The position numbers and the translations under genes were made by a program. DNA of 45,329 nt, taken from contig CAYQKB010000002.1 of assembly GCA_964418085.1 (NCBI GenBank), positions 1 through 45,329 of the forward strand. The letters are read 5' to 3'. This stretch comes from JBBTYG01 sp964418085 (GTDB lineage Bacteria > Patescibacteriota > Minisyncoccia > UBA6257 > 2-01-FULL-56-20). The notes under the pieces are model-generated. The model had not been told where the DNA came from and did not search any database. It saw only the letters and a list, made by a program, of their open reading frames with translations. Shown in pieces: positions 32,088 through 38,843 of this stretch. Position 1 is the first letter of the stretch; each line of letters starts with the position of its first letter.

Positions 32088-33215
32088 ATGATTAAATTAC
32101 TAAGCAAAACAAATCCAAAAAGTTTGAAGGGTGTCGCACTCCTTCGTCTCGATTTCAATACCGAAGATGACTGGAGGCTTATTGCAGCGCTCCCAACAGT
32201 TCGTTTCTTGCTACGCACTGCTGAAAAGGTAGTCATCGTAAGCCATAAAGGCAGGCCGCCGGTGCTTAAAACGGGCTTTTCCGGCTCTTTGAGCAGTGCC
32301 CAGAAAAAATTCAGTTTACGTGCCGATGCAACTAAGCTCCAGAGATTAATACAGCGGAGAGTTCGCTTTATTTCGCGGCTCGATTTCGAAGAAGCTAAAA
32401 ACGAAATTGAGAAAGCTCCGCGTGGCGCAATTTTTCTTTTGGAAAACCTCCGTTTTATGAAGGGGGAAGAGGAAAATAATCCGAAATTTGCTCGCACGCT
32501 GGCATCGCTTGCAGATTTTTATGTAAACGATGCTTTTGCCGTCTCGCACCGCGCGAATGCGTCGGTCGTTGCTATCACAATATTTTTGCCGAGTTATGCC
32601 GGCCTCGGGCTTGAAAAAGAGATTGCGTCTCTTTCACAAGTGATGCAGCATCCGGTGCGTCCGCTTGCACTCATTGTCGGCGGCGCCAAGGTGAGCGATA
32701 AGCTCGGCGTTTTGAAACAATTCAAAAACAAGGCAGATCGTATTCTTGTTGGTGGAGCAGCGGCAAACACAATTCTTTTTTTGAAAGGAATGGATATGAA
32801 AGAATCTTTATATGAAAAAGACCCCGCGGAGCTGAGGAGACTCAAAGAAATATTGACTTACAAAAATATGCTTCTGCCAATAGATTTTTCCTGGGGAGGT
32901 GATGCTATTCTCGACATCGGCCCAAAGTCCGCCGCATATTTTGGCAAAATTGTAGGCGCGGCAAAGACGATCATTTGGAGCGGTCCCTTGGGTCAAACGG
33001 GCAAAAAGCCTTTCGATAAAGGCAGTATTGCTATGGCCCGCGCAATAGTCAAAAATAAAAAAGCATTTTCCGTTTCCGGCGGCGGCGAAACGGTGGAATT
33101 TCTAAAACAGCATGGCTTCGACAAAAAATTCAGCTTCATTTCAACCGGCGGCGGAGCGATGCTAGACTTCTTGGCAGGAAAAAAACTCCCGGGGATCGAA
33201 GCATTAAAAAAGTGA
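32088..33215 (+). CDS. pgk: Phosphoglycerate kinase
   Basis: A 375-residue PGK, which makes ATP from 1,3-bisphosphoglycerate in glycolysis. LLRLDFNTE (for the usual R.D.N), VSHKGRPP, LLENLRFMKGEE, VNDAFAVSHRANASV, IVGGAKVSDKL and the STGGGAMLDFL nucleotide site are all present. It is about 15-20 residues shorter than E. coli PGK. I start at the ATG at 32088 because upstream ATGs at 32076 and 32082 fall in or next to the -10 box. The segment after SHKGRPP (LKTGFSGSLSSAQKKF) is longer than usual. It stands alone, with no other glycolysis gene nearby. Confidence 0.93.
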   Translation: MIKLLSKTNPKSLKGVALLRLDFNTEDDWRLIAALPTVRFLLRTAEKVVIVSHKGRPPVLKTGFSGSLSSAQKKFSLRADATKLQRLIQRRVRFISRLDFEEAKNEIEKAPRGAIFLLENLRFMKGEEENNPKFARTLASLADFYVNDAFAVSHRANASVVAITIFLPSYAGLGLEKEIASLSQVMQHPVRPLALIVGGAKVSDKLGVLKQFKNKADRILVGGAAANTILFLKGMDMKESLYEKDPAELRRLKEILTYKNMLLPIDFSWGGDAILDIGPKSAAYFGKIVGAAKTIIWSGPLGQTGKKPFDKGSIAMARAIVKNKKAFSVSGGGETVEFLKQHGFDKKFSFISTGGGAMLDFLAGKKLPGIEALKK

Positions 33216-33228
33216 TCGAATTTTAATC

Positions 33229-33260
33229 TGTCATTCTCGCGCCCTGCGCGGGAATCCAGA
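33229..33260. repeat. TGTCATTC(T/C)CGCG element, half copy 3
   Basis: Only the left half is present (TGTCATTCTCGCG to GGGAATCCAG), lying 11 bases before the start of the third cysteine-rich paralogue. Confidence 0.75.
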
Positions 33261-33270
33261 AAATAAAACT

Positions 33271-34485
33271 ATGAATTCCGAAAATAAAATCTGTGAAAAT
33301 TGTAAAGCCCAGTTCATTATCGAGCCGGAAGACTTTGATTTCTACAAGAAGATTTCAGTTCCTCCGCCAACCTGGTGCCCGGAGTGTCGGCTTCAGCGAA
33401 GATTGGCGTGGCGGAATGAAAGAGGGCTGTCAAAGAGAAAATGCAATGCTCCCGGCCATTCGGAGGAAATCATTTCAGTTTATTCTGATCCAAAGCTGTG
33501 CGTGTATGACCCAAAATATTGGTGGAGCGATGCGTGGGACGGAACGCAATTCGGCGAAGAGATTAATTTTTCAAAACCGTTTTTTGCGCAATTCAGAGAG
33601 CTTTTAGAACGGGCGCCACTTCTATCCCTTGTGGATAGTAAATCAACCAATACAAGCTACTGCAATCTCACGGTCGAGCATAAAAATTGTTATCTGGTAA
33701 CCGCCGGATGGAACAACGAAGACTCGTATTACAGCAATCGAATTTCTTTTTGTAAAGATACGCTCGATTCTTATGTGTGCCATAAAACTGAATATGGGTA
33801 TGAAAATATAAACTGCAAAGATTCATATCAGCTTTTTTTCAGCCGCAATTCCGAGGGGTGTAATAACTCCTATTTTTTATATGATTGTCGAGGTTGCTCG
33901 AATTGTGTTTGTTCGACGGGGCTCCGAAGCAAGCAATATTATATTTTTAACCAGCCATATACCAAGGAAGAATATTTCAAAAAGTTGAAGGAGTTGGAAA
34001 TAGAAAGTGCCGCCGGCCTTGAAAAACTAAAGGCGAAGCTCGAGGAAATGTATCTGCAGTCGATACATAAATACGCTCAAATTATTAAGTCTTCCAATGT
34101 GGTGGGGGACAATATTTCGGAGGCCAAAAATTGCTATTGGTGTTTTGATATTGCGGGCGATGCCGAAAATTCAAAATACTGCAATTGGGCCACGTATGGC
34201 CTCAGGGATTGTTACGACTCCGGGCCGGGAGCGGGCGGGAAGTCAGAGCTTACCTATGAAGGAATAAGTATCGGCGTCAATAATGCGCGATGCAGTTTCG
34301 GCACCGCAATTTGGTATTCGCACGATGTCCATTATAGCTATAACTGCCATTCGTCGGAATATCTTTTTGGCTGTGTTTCATTGCGCAATAAAAAGTATTG
34401 CATCTTGAACAAGCAATATACGAAAGACGAATATGAAACATTAGTCCCAAAGATTATCGAACATATGAACAAAAATGCCTTATAG
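33271..34485 (+). CDS. Cysteine-rich zinc-ribbon/repeat protein, paralogue 3, N-terminal part (frameshifted)
   Basis: A 404-residue open frame holding the N-terminal ribbon (CENC...CPECRLQRRLAWRN), both repeat halves and their closing motifs (CSTGLRSKQYYIFNQPYTKEEY and FGCVSLRNKKYCILNKQYTKDEY). It stops at 34483-34485 just after KIIEHMNKNAL. Paralogue 2 continues there with HMNTMPYRDAKGRIYTYGEFFP, and the same continuation is found in the next frame from 34475. The A-run at 34471-34475 has 5 A's; with 4 the frame would read HMNKMPYSDKQRRIYG without a break. It is otherwise an intact member of the family described at 24226. Confidence 0.8.
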   Translation: MNSENKICENCKAQFIIEPEDFDFYKKISVPPPTWCPECRLQRRLAWRNERGLSKRKCNAPGHSEEIISVYSDPKLCVYDPKYWWSDAWDGTQFGEEINFSKPFFAQFRELLERAPLLSLVDSKSTNTSYCNLTVEHKNCYLVTAGWNNEDSYYSNRISFCKDTLDSYVCHKTEYGYENINCKDSYQLFFSRNSEGCNNSYFLYDCRGCSNCVCSTGLRSKQYYIFNQPYTKEEYFKKLKELEIESAAGLEKLKAKLEEMYLQSIHKYAQIIKSSNVVGDNISEAKNCYWCFDIAGDAENSKYCNWATYGLRDCYDSGPGAGGKSELTYEGISIGVNNARCSFGTAIWYSHDVHYSYNCHSSEYLFGCVSLRNKKYCILNKQYTKDEYETLVPKIIEHMNKNAL

Positions 34486-35044
34486 CGATAAACAACGAAG
34501 GATATATGGACATGGAGAACTTACTCCGATTGAGCTGTCGCCATTTCAATATAACGAAACTATTGCTCAAGAATTTTTCCCATTGACCCCAGAGAGAGCG
34601 CGCGCGGAAAATTATCCCTGGTACGAGCAGGAGAAACGAGCATATACAATTACCAAAAAGTCGGAAGAACTTCCGGATAGCATTATGGAAGTAAGCGAAG
34701 AAATCACGAATGAAATTATCGAATGCGCTCACAAAGGAAAATGTAATGATCAATGTGCAACGGCGTTTAAAATAATTCCACAAGAAATTCTTTTTTATAA
34801 AAAGTTTAATCTTCCCTTGCCCCGGCTATGCCCTAACTGTCGTCATGGAATGCGATTAAAATTGAAGAATCCAATGAAGCTCTGGCACCGTGAGTGCATG
34901 TGTGATTACGGAATCCATTCCAATTCCGTAAAGCACGCCCATCATCCGTCGGGCCGCTGTCCGAATGAATTTGAAACGTCCTATTCTCCGGATCGGAAAG
35001 AGATTGTATACTGCGAAGAGTGCTATCAGGCCGAAGTGGCATAA
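34475..35044 (+). CDS. Cysteine-rich protein, paralogue 3, C-terminal part (frameshifted)
   Basis: A 189-residue frame that continues paralogue 3. It begins MPYSDKQRRIYGHGELTPIELSPF, then has NETIAQEFFPLTPERA, CAHKGKCNDQC, CPNCRH, CMC with a His-rich HAHHPSGRC, and ends NEFETSYSPDRKEIVYCEECYQAEVA. All zinc-binding positions of paralogue 2 are kept, so the part has not decayed. Its ATG overlaps the previous stop by 11 bases, so re-initiation could produce it as a separate chain. The alternatives are a one-base sequencing error or a recent mutation. Confidence 0.75.
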   Translation: MPYSDKQRRIYGHGELTPIELSPFQYNETIAQEFFPLTPERARAENYPWYEQEKRAYTITKKSEELPDSIMEVSEEITNEIIECAHKGKCNDQCATAFKIIPQEILFYKKFNLPLPRLCPNCRHGMRLKLKNPMKLWHRECMCDYGIHSNSVKHAHHPSGRCPNEFETSYSPDRKEIVYCEECYQAEVA

Positions 35045-35058
35045 TCTTAAAAACTAAA

Positions 35059-35931
35059 ATGAAATCTAAAAAAATTCTAGTCATATACCACGGCAATTGC
35101 CCGGACGGATTCGCCGGCGCATGGGCGGCATATAAAAAACTTGGAAACAGAGCCGAGTATGTTGGCGTTGAGGATAGGCGAGTACTGCCCAAAAACGCGA
35201 AAGGGAAAGAAATTTATCTTATTGATTTGGTCTATCCAAAGGAGTTATTAAAAAAACTCATCAAAGAAAATAAGCGCGTAGTGGCGATTGATCACCATAT
35301 CACCGCCAAGGATTCGATGATGCTGGTAAGCGAGGGATTGTTTGCACTTGACCATTCGGGCGCAGTGCTCTCCTGGCTCTATTTCCATCCGCAGAAAAAA
35401 GTTCCACAATTTTTAAGGCACATCGAGGACTTTGACTTGTGGAAGTTTAAACTTGCTGGAACAAAAGAACTGCGGGCGTTTTTGGATTCAAAAACATGGA
35501 GTTTTAAACTTTGCGACGAACTTGCCGGGAATATGGAATCGGTTTCAAAAACAAATGTATATCTAGAAAAAGGAAAAGCGATTCTCGAATATCAGGAAAA
35601 AGTAGTGGAGGATCTCGCTCTAAGGAATTCGGAGTACGTTTCTTTTGCTGGATATAAAACGCTTGTCTTGAATTCGCCCGTGCTTCAGTCGCAGATTGGG
35701 AACGCGCTCACGAAAAAGAAGCCGCCTATCGGTATTGTATGGAACGAACATGATGGAAGAATTTTTGTCTCGCTCCGATCGAATGGAGCTGTGGACGTGT
35801 CTAAAATCGCCCAAAAATTTGGAGGTGGCGGCCATAAAGCCGCTTCAGGATTTTCCTTTGGAACCGGTAAAAAGTTTCCGTGGAAAAGGAATCCTCTGTC
35901 ATCCTTGCGAAAGCGGGGATCCAAAATATAA
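35059..35931 (+). CDS. DHH-family phosphoesterase
   Basis: A 290-residue DHH/DHHA1 protein. Motif I is YHGNCPDGFAGAWAA (Asp in CPDG), motif II is YLIDL, motif III is the signature IDHH, and DHSGAVLSW follows. The C-terminal GGGGHKAASGF is the DHHA1 substrate site. Family members cut phosphodiester bonds in oligoribonucleotides or cyclic dinucleotides, and this one is of oligoribonuclease-like (NrnA/YtqI-related) type. I start at 35059 so that the protein opens MKSKKILVIYHGN. The last 15 residues (RNPLSSLRKRGSKI) are translated palindromic element, not family sequence. Confidence 0.87.
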   Translation: MKSKKILVIYHGNCPDGFAGAWAAYKKLGNRAEYVGVEDRRVLPKNAKGKEIYLIDLVYPKELLKKLIKENKRVVAIDHHITAKDSMMLVSEGLFALDHSGAVLSWLYFHPQKKVPQFLRHIEDFDLWKFKLAGTKELRAFLDSKTWSFKLCDELAGNMESVSKTNVYLEKGKAILEYQEKVVEDLALRNSEYVSFAGYKTLVLNSPVLQSQIGNALTKKKPPIGIVWNEHDGRIFVSLRSNGAVDVSKIAQKFGGGGHKAASGFSFGTGKKFPWKRNPLSSLRKRGSKI

Positions 35932-35965
35932 AACCGCCTGGATTCCCGCCTGCGCGGGAATGACA
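35897..35965. repeat. TGTCATCCTTGCG element, copy 4, entering a coding end
   Basis: A complete copy from TGTCATCCTTGCGAAAGCGG to GCGCGGGAATGACA. Its left half is the 3' end of the DHH gene and supplies that gene's stop codon. The right end lies 10 bases before the RNase H start. Confidence 0.85.
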
Positions 35966-35975
35966 AAATTAATTT

Positions 35976-36578
35976 ATGAAAAAGAATTTTTACGCATACG
36001 TTGTTCCCCGAAAAAAGCTGAAGGGTATCGCAAATAGTTGGGCTGAATGCGAAAGAATAGTGTCTGGCGAGTTCGGCGCCCGGTATCGGGGGTTTGCGAC
36101 AAGAGAAGAAGCCGAAGAATGGCTCCGGCTTGGGGCAAACTATGAAATTAAGTCCGTCAAAAAGCTGGAAAAGGGAATTTATTTCGACGCGGGCACGGGC
36201 AGGGGGAAGGGAGTTGAAATAAGCGTCACGGACGAAAAAGGTAAAAATTTGCTTCACAAAGCGCTTCATAAAAACGAACTCAATAAATTTTTAAAACATG
36301 AACTTGGCGATGAGGCGACAAATAATTTTGGCGAACTTTTGGCGTGCAAATATGCAATTGAAATCGCGATGAAAGAAGATGTAAGAAAAGTTTTTGGAGA
36401 CAGCAAGCTCGTAATCGAGTATTGGACGAAGTGGCACGTGAAAAAGGAAGTCGGTGAGGAGACATTTGAACTCGCCCGCGAAGTGGCGGGTCTCCGGCAA
36501 AAATTTGAAGAAGAGGGCGGGGAAGTAGTCCGTATCTCCGGCGACGACAATCCGGCGGATTTGGGATTTCATTCTTGA
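35976..36578 (+). CDS. Ribonuclease H-like protein with viroplasmin (HBD) domain
   Basis: A 200-residue protein. Residues 1-50 are a viroplasmin/RNase H1 N-terminal domain, which binds RNA-DNA hybrids (FYAYVVPRKKLKGIANSWAECERIVSG, ARYRGFATREEAEEW). The catalytic domain has Asp71 in IYFDAGTG, Glu120 in NNFGE, Asp142 in GDSKLVIEYW and Asp191 or Asp195 in DDNPADLG. All four metal-binding acids can be placed. The enzyme degrades RNA in RNA-DNA hybrids. It follows the DHH phosphoesterase by 44 bases, across the palindromic element. Confidence 0.9.
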   Translation: MKKNFYAYVVPRKKLKGIANSWAECERIVSGEFGARYRGFATREEAEEWLRLGANYEIKSVKKLEKGIYFDAGTGRGKGVEISVTDEKGKNLLHKALHKNELNKFLKHELGDEATNNFGELLACKYAIEIAMKEDVRKVFGDSKLVIEYWTKWHVKKEVGEETFELAREVAGLRQKFEEEGGEVVRISGDDNPADLGFHS

Positions 36579-36580
36579 TT

Positions 36581-36608
36581 TTGATTTCAGGGAAAATAGG
36601 AATAGAAT
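36581..36608 (+). promoter_or_regulatory. Promoter of the 36649-37199 gene pair
   Basis: TTGATT at 36581-36586, a 16-base spacer and TAGAAT at 36603-36608. The leader of about 35 bases carries TTGAAAACTTAACGAAAGG just before the start codon. Confidence 0.6.
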
Positions 36609-36648
36609 GGTTGGAATCGAAACTTGAAAACTTAACGAAAGGCAGATT

Positions 36649-36966
36649 GTGAAAATATCGAAAATTCCCAAAAACGCGATTCGCGGAAGTCTTGAAGAAT
36701 GTGCAAAGCAGTTGGTGGCTTACGAGCGGCAGCTAATTTTAGAGAGGCAAAATAGAAATTCAAGCCTTAAGATCACTCAATGGTTTATACCGAAAGAACA
36801 CCATGAGGATTGGGTTACATGGATGTACAACAAAATTGGCCGCGAGTTGAACAAGGCAGCCAAGAATCCGAAATATCGGGCTAGCATCATGCTGGATCGC
36901 CGCAAGCGAATCAAATTATTCCAGGTAGAATCAGACACGGTTGAAACCTTAACGAAAGGAAAGTGA
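36649..36966 (+). CDS. Small basic protein, paralogue of the next gene
   Basis: A 105-residue basic protein starting with GTG after the ribosome site GAAAGG. It is mostly helical by composition (GSLEECAKQLVAYERQLILERQ) and has the segment WMYNKIGRELNKAAKNPKYRASIML. It aligns with the 36966 product: ECAKQLVAYER against EIAKQIVDFGR, and KAAKNPKYRASI against KIAKNPKRRVSV. No family is recognised and there is no membrane or export signal. The stop overlaps the next ATG (TGATG). The gene's last codons (VETLTKGK) also encode the shared leader of the next gene. Confidence 0.7.
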   Translation: MKISKIPKNAIRGSLEECAKQLVAYERQLILERQNRNSSLKITQWFIPKEHHEDWVTWMYNKIGRELNKAAKNPKYRASIMLDRRKRIKLFQVESDTVETLTKGK

Positions 36967-37199
36967 TGAAAGCAAAAAAGAGACGAGAAATCGCAAAGCA
37001 GATTGTTGATTTTGGCCGCCGGGTGTTTTTAGAAAAATTGGCAATGGATTTCAAAACTCCGATGGTGACATCCTACATTTCCGAGGGCGAATACGAAGCT
37101 CGCATAGCGAGAGTTGAGCGGGCGATCGTGGAAGCGACGAAGAAGATCGCCAAGAATCCCAAACGCAGGGTAAGCGTTAAAGTACCCGTAGGCCCATAG
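36966..37199 (+). CDS. Small basic protein, paralogue of the previous gene
   Basis: A 77-residue basic protein. The ATG at 36966 overlaps the previous stop as TGATG. A GTG three bases earlier is in frame but would add only one residue. It contains REIAKQIVDFGRRVFLEKL, an acidic segment (SEGEYEARIARVERAI) and the KKIAKNPKRRVSVKV tail shared with the previous gene. A bidirectional-looking terminator follows. The function is unknown; the pair looks like a tandem duplication whose products may form a heteromer. Confidence 0.7.
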   Translation: MKAKKRREIAKQIVDFGRRVFLEKLAMDFKTPMVTSYISEGEYEARIARVERAIVEATKKIAKNPKRRVSVKVPVGP

Positions 37200-37214
37200 G
37201 CAGTTCAAATTCAA

Positions 37215-37254
37215 AAGCCGCTCCGAACAAAATCGGAACGGCTTCTTGTTTTTT
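37215..37254. terminator. Bidirectional terminator between 37199 and 37287
   Basis: A stem AAGCCGCTCCGA (37215-37226) / TCGGAACGGCTT (37233-37244) is followed by CTTGTTTTTT on the forward strand. On the reverse strand it is followed by TTGAATTT, so it can also end the converging gene. Confidence 0.85.
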
Positions 37255-37286
37255 ATCGCCGCGGCGACCGTCCGCGTGCCGACTGG

Positions 37287-37931
37287 CTAGCCGTGCAGGG
37301 CGCGCACGATCGCGCGGGCGAGCTCCGCCGGGTCGGCGAGCCTTTTGAGCTGCTCGTCGAAGGTCGTGGGGAGTTTATGAAAATCCTCTTCGCGAACCTC
37401 GTTGGATCTGCCAAAGGGTACGACAGGAGGCAGGCACAGTTTGATTGCGGGATTCTCTGCCGCCTCTCCATACGCGAACTGAAACCTTTTCGAAAGGCAG
37501 ATTGCTGGCGACGGAGGAGGATCTGAAACGGTGCCAACCCATAGCACAAGCAGACGTGAATAATTTATGGCGTCCGGCCAGTTCCTCTCCGAGTTCAAGC
37601 CCCATTCACAAAAGACAAGCTCATGGAACGCGGAAGAATTTTTCCAAGCGTACTCAAGAGTTGAGGCCGCCTTCGAGAGAAGTGTTTTGATCTGCTCCGT
37701 TCTTTCACAGTTTTTCTTTTCCGTTGCCTCCTCACGCTCAATCTTTTCTCGCTCGCGCGTCGCCATTTCCAATTGGATGGTTGTGAGCTCATCGGCGATC
37801 ACCGCTCCAAGATTGAGGCAGAGATGATGATTAGCGAGGCCACTTTCAGTCACGGTTTTAAAGGCCGTGAGAGTTCCTTCTACTGTACCGGGTTCTTCGG
37901 GAATATTCTCTATTCGTGTCGTATCAGACAT
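37287..37931 (-). CDS. Hypothetical soluble protein
   Basis: A 214-residue protein without recognisable family. Residues 45-90 are strongly charged and helical (ADELTTIQLEMATRERE, KIEREEATEKKNCERTEQIKTLL), likely a coiled coil. The middle has aromatic segments (AFHELVFCEWGL, INYSRLLVLWVG), and the C-terminus has NEVREEDFHKLPTTFDEQLKRL. There is no export signal or membrane helix. A GGAG ribosome site lies 8 bases before the ATG. It is the only gene on this strand between ndh and the small CxxC gene and ends at the shared terminator. Confidence 0.65.
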   Translation of the reverse strand: MSDTTRIENIPEEPGTVEGTLTAFKTVTESGLANHHLCLNLGAVIADELTTIQLEMATREREKIEREEATEKKNCERTEQIKTLLSKAASTLEYAWKNSSAFHELVFCEWGLNSERNWPDAINYSRLLVLWVGTVSDPPPSPAICLSKRFQFAYGEAAENPAIKLCLPPVVPFGRSNEVREEDFHKLPTTFDEQLKRLADPAELARAIVRALHG

Positions 37932-38041
37932 ATTTTTCTCCGTGGTTACGAAGCGCGAAATTGGAAACGATATCCAAACGCCGCTTCTTTGTTAATTGAA
38001 CTGATTACTTTTTACCTTAAAAACAAAAAACCGGCAAATCA

Positions 38042-38067
38042 AAAGCCGTTCCAGTAGGAACGGCTTT
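38042..38067. terminator. Bidirectional terminator-like hairpin
   Basis: A perfect 11-bp stem AAAGCCGTTCC / GGAACGGCTTT with a 4-base loop AGTA. On the reverse strand it follows the small CxxC gene and is trailed by TGATTTG. The forward side is trailed by GCATTTT. Confidence 0.75.
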
Positions 38068-38089
38068 GCATTTTGGACGAGCACCTAGA

Positions 38090-38287
38090 TTATTTTTTTT
38101 GGGCTTGTGGTTGGTTTTTCTGAGCAATCTGCCGTAACCCCGCCGCCTTACACGGGTACAGATTATCTGTTCCGGCGTCCATGAATTCGCCAAATGGACG
38201 TCTGTGAATTGAGGCGTCTCCAAGTGGCATTCCCATTTTGCAGTAGGGGCAAACAGTTTTGCATGCGGTTTCCAGATTAATATTCAT
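38090..38287 (-). CDS. Small cysteine-containing protein
   Basis: A 65-residue protein with CKTVCPYCKMGMPLGD at residues 9-24 and a further Cys at 46 (NLYPCKAAGLRQIA), which may bind one metal ion. It has a promoter (TTGCAA, 16 bases, TATACA on the reverse strand) and a terminator (38042-38067), which supports a real gene despite its size. It is transcribed divergently from rnpB with a shared -35 region. No family is recognised. Confidence 0.5.
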   Translation of the reverse strand: MNINLETACKTVCPYCKMGMPLGDASIHRRPFGEFMDAGTDNLYPCKAAGLRQIAQKNQPQAQKK

Positions 38288-38314
38288 ATTTGATTTTTTC
38301 TAAGCTAAAAATAG

Positions 38315-38365
38315 TGTATATCTTAATAAGTAAAAATTGCAAATTTTTGTTTTATATGATAAAAC
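38315..38365. promoter_or_regulatory. Divergent promoters sharing one TTGCAA -35
   Basis: TTGCAA at 38337-38342 is its own complement. Leftward it pairs with TATACA (38320 to 38315, 16-base spacer) for the small CxxC gene. Rightward it pairs with TAAAAC (38360-38365, 17-base spacer) for rnpB. The two promoters cannot both be occupied at once. Confidence 0.45.
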
Positions 38366-38399
38366 ATATGGGCTGGTAATCAGGATGATTACTCTTTAT

Positions 38400-38780
38400 T
38401 CGCAATCCATTCGATAAACTCAGGATTGCCCTGAGCGCAGTCGAACGGGCAAGGATAAAGGGAGGAAAGTCCGGACACTCGCTCTGGCTTCGGTTGGAGC
38501 AATTGTAGCGGCTAACAGCCGTCGTTCGTAAGAATAGAGGTGCGATCAGAAACGTCCCGAGGCGAAAGCCGAGGGAGGACCCCATCCCAAGCTTGTTGGT
38601 CCAGTTCCGCGATAGGGATAAAAAAGCGGAAATGAAACGGCTAAATCCTTACTGGGTGCAAGGTCGTGCCGAGCTCAGCTCGGAGAACCGCTCGAGCCCG
38701 CGAGCAATCAAGGGCCCAGACAAATTATCATCTCGTCGAGCTTAGCTCGACAAGACAGAATCCGGCTTACGGATTGCCAG
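38400..38780 (+). ncRNA. rnpB: RNase P RNA (bacterial type A-like)
   Basis: The catalytic RNA of RNase P, which trims tRNA 5' ends. The conserved GAGGAAAGTCCGGACAC segment begins near 38463, and the matching 3' core ACAGAATCCGGCTTA lies at about 38755-38769. P1 is formed by GCAATCC (38402-38408) and GGATTGC (38771-38777). AGGTGCGATCAGAAACG, the GATAGGGATAAAAAAGCGGAAATGAAACGGC region and CTGGGTGCAAGG lie in between, as expected. The P3 position holds a long palindrome, TTCGATAAACTCAGG to CCTGAGCGCAGTCGAA, and further GAGCTCAGCTCGG and TCGTCGAGCTTAGCTCGAC hairpins are present. Ends are approximate. Confidence 0.95.
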
Positions 38781-38787
38781 CAGCTAT

Positions 38788-38818
38788 AAGCTCCCGCAAG
38801 GGGGCTTTTGGTTTTTTT
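38788..38818 (+). terminator. Terminator of rnpB
   Basis: AAGCTCCC-GCAA-GGGGGCTT stem-loop (38789-38806) followed by TTGGTTTTTTT. Confidence 0.85.
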
Positions 38819-38843
38819 GCTGTTGCCATAGAAAAGTAAGTAC

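Noticed and set aside
35680..36270. Reverse-strand frame of 194 codons over the DHH and RNase H genes
   Set aside because: Both forward genes have intact catalytic motifs, and the reverse frame includes the repeat translation SFPRRRESR.
38819..38843. A magnesium riboswitch before the MgtA-like gene
   Set aside because: Only 25 bases separate the rnpB terminator from the start codon.
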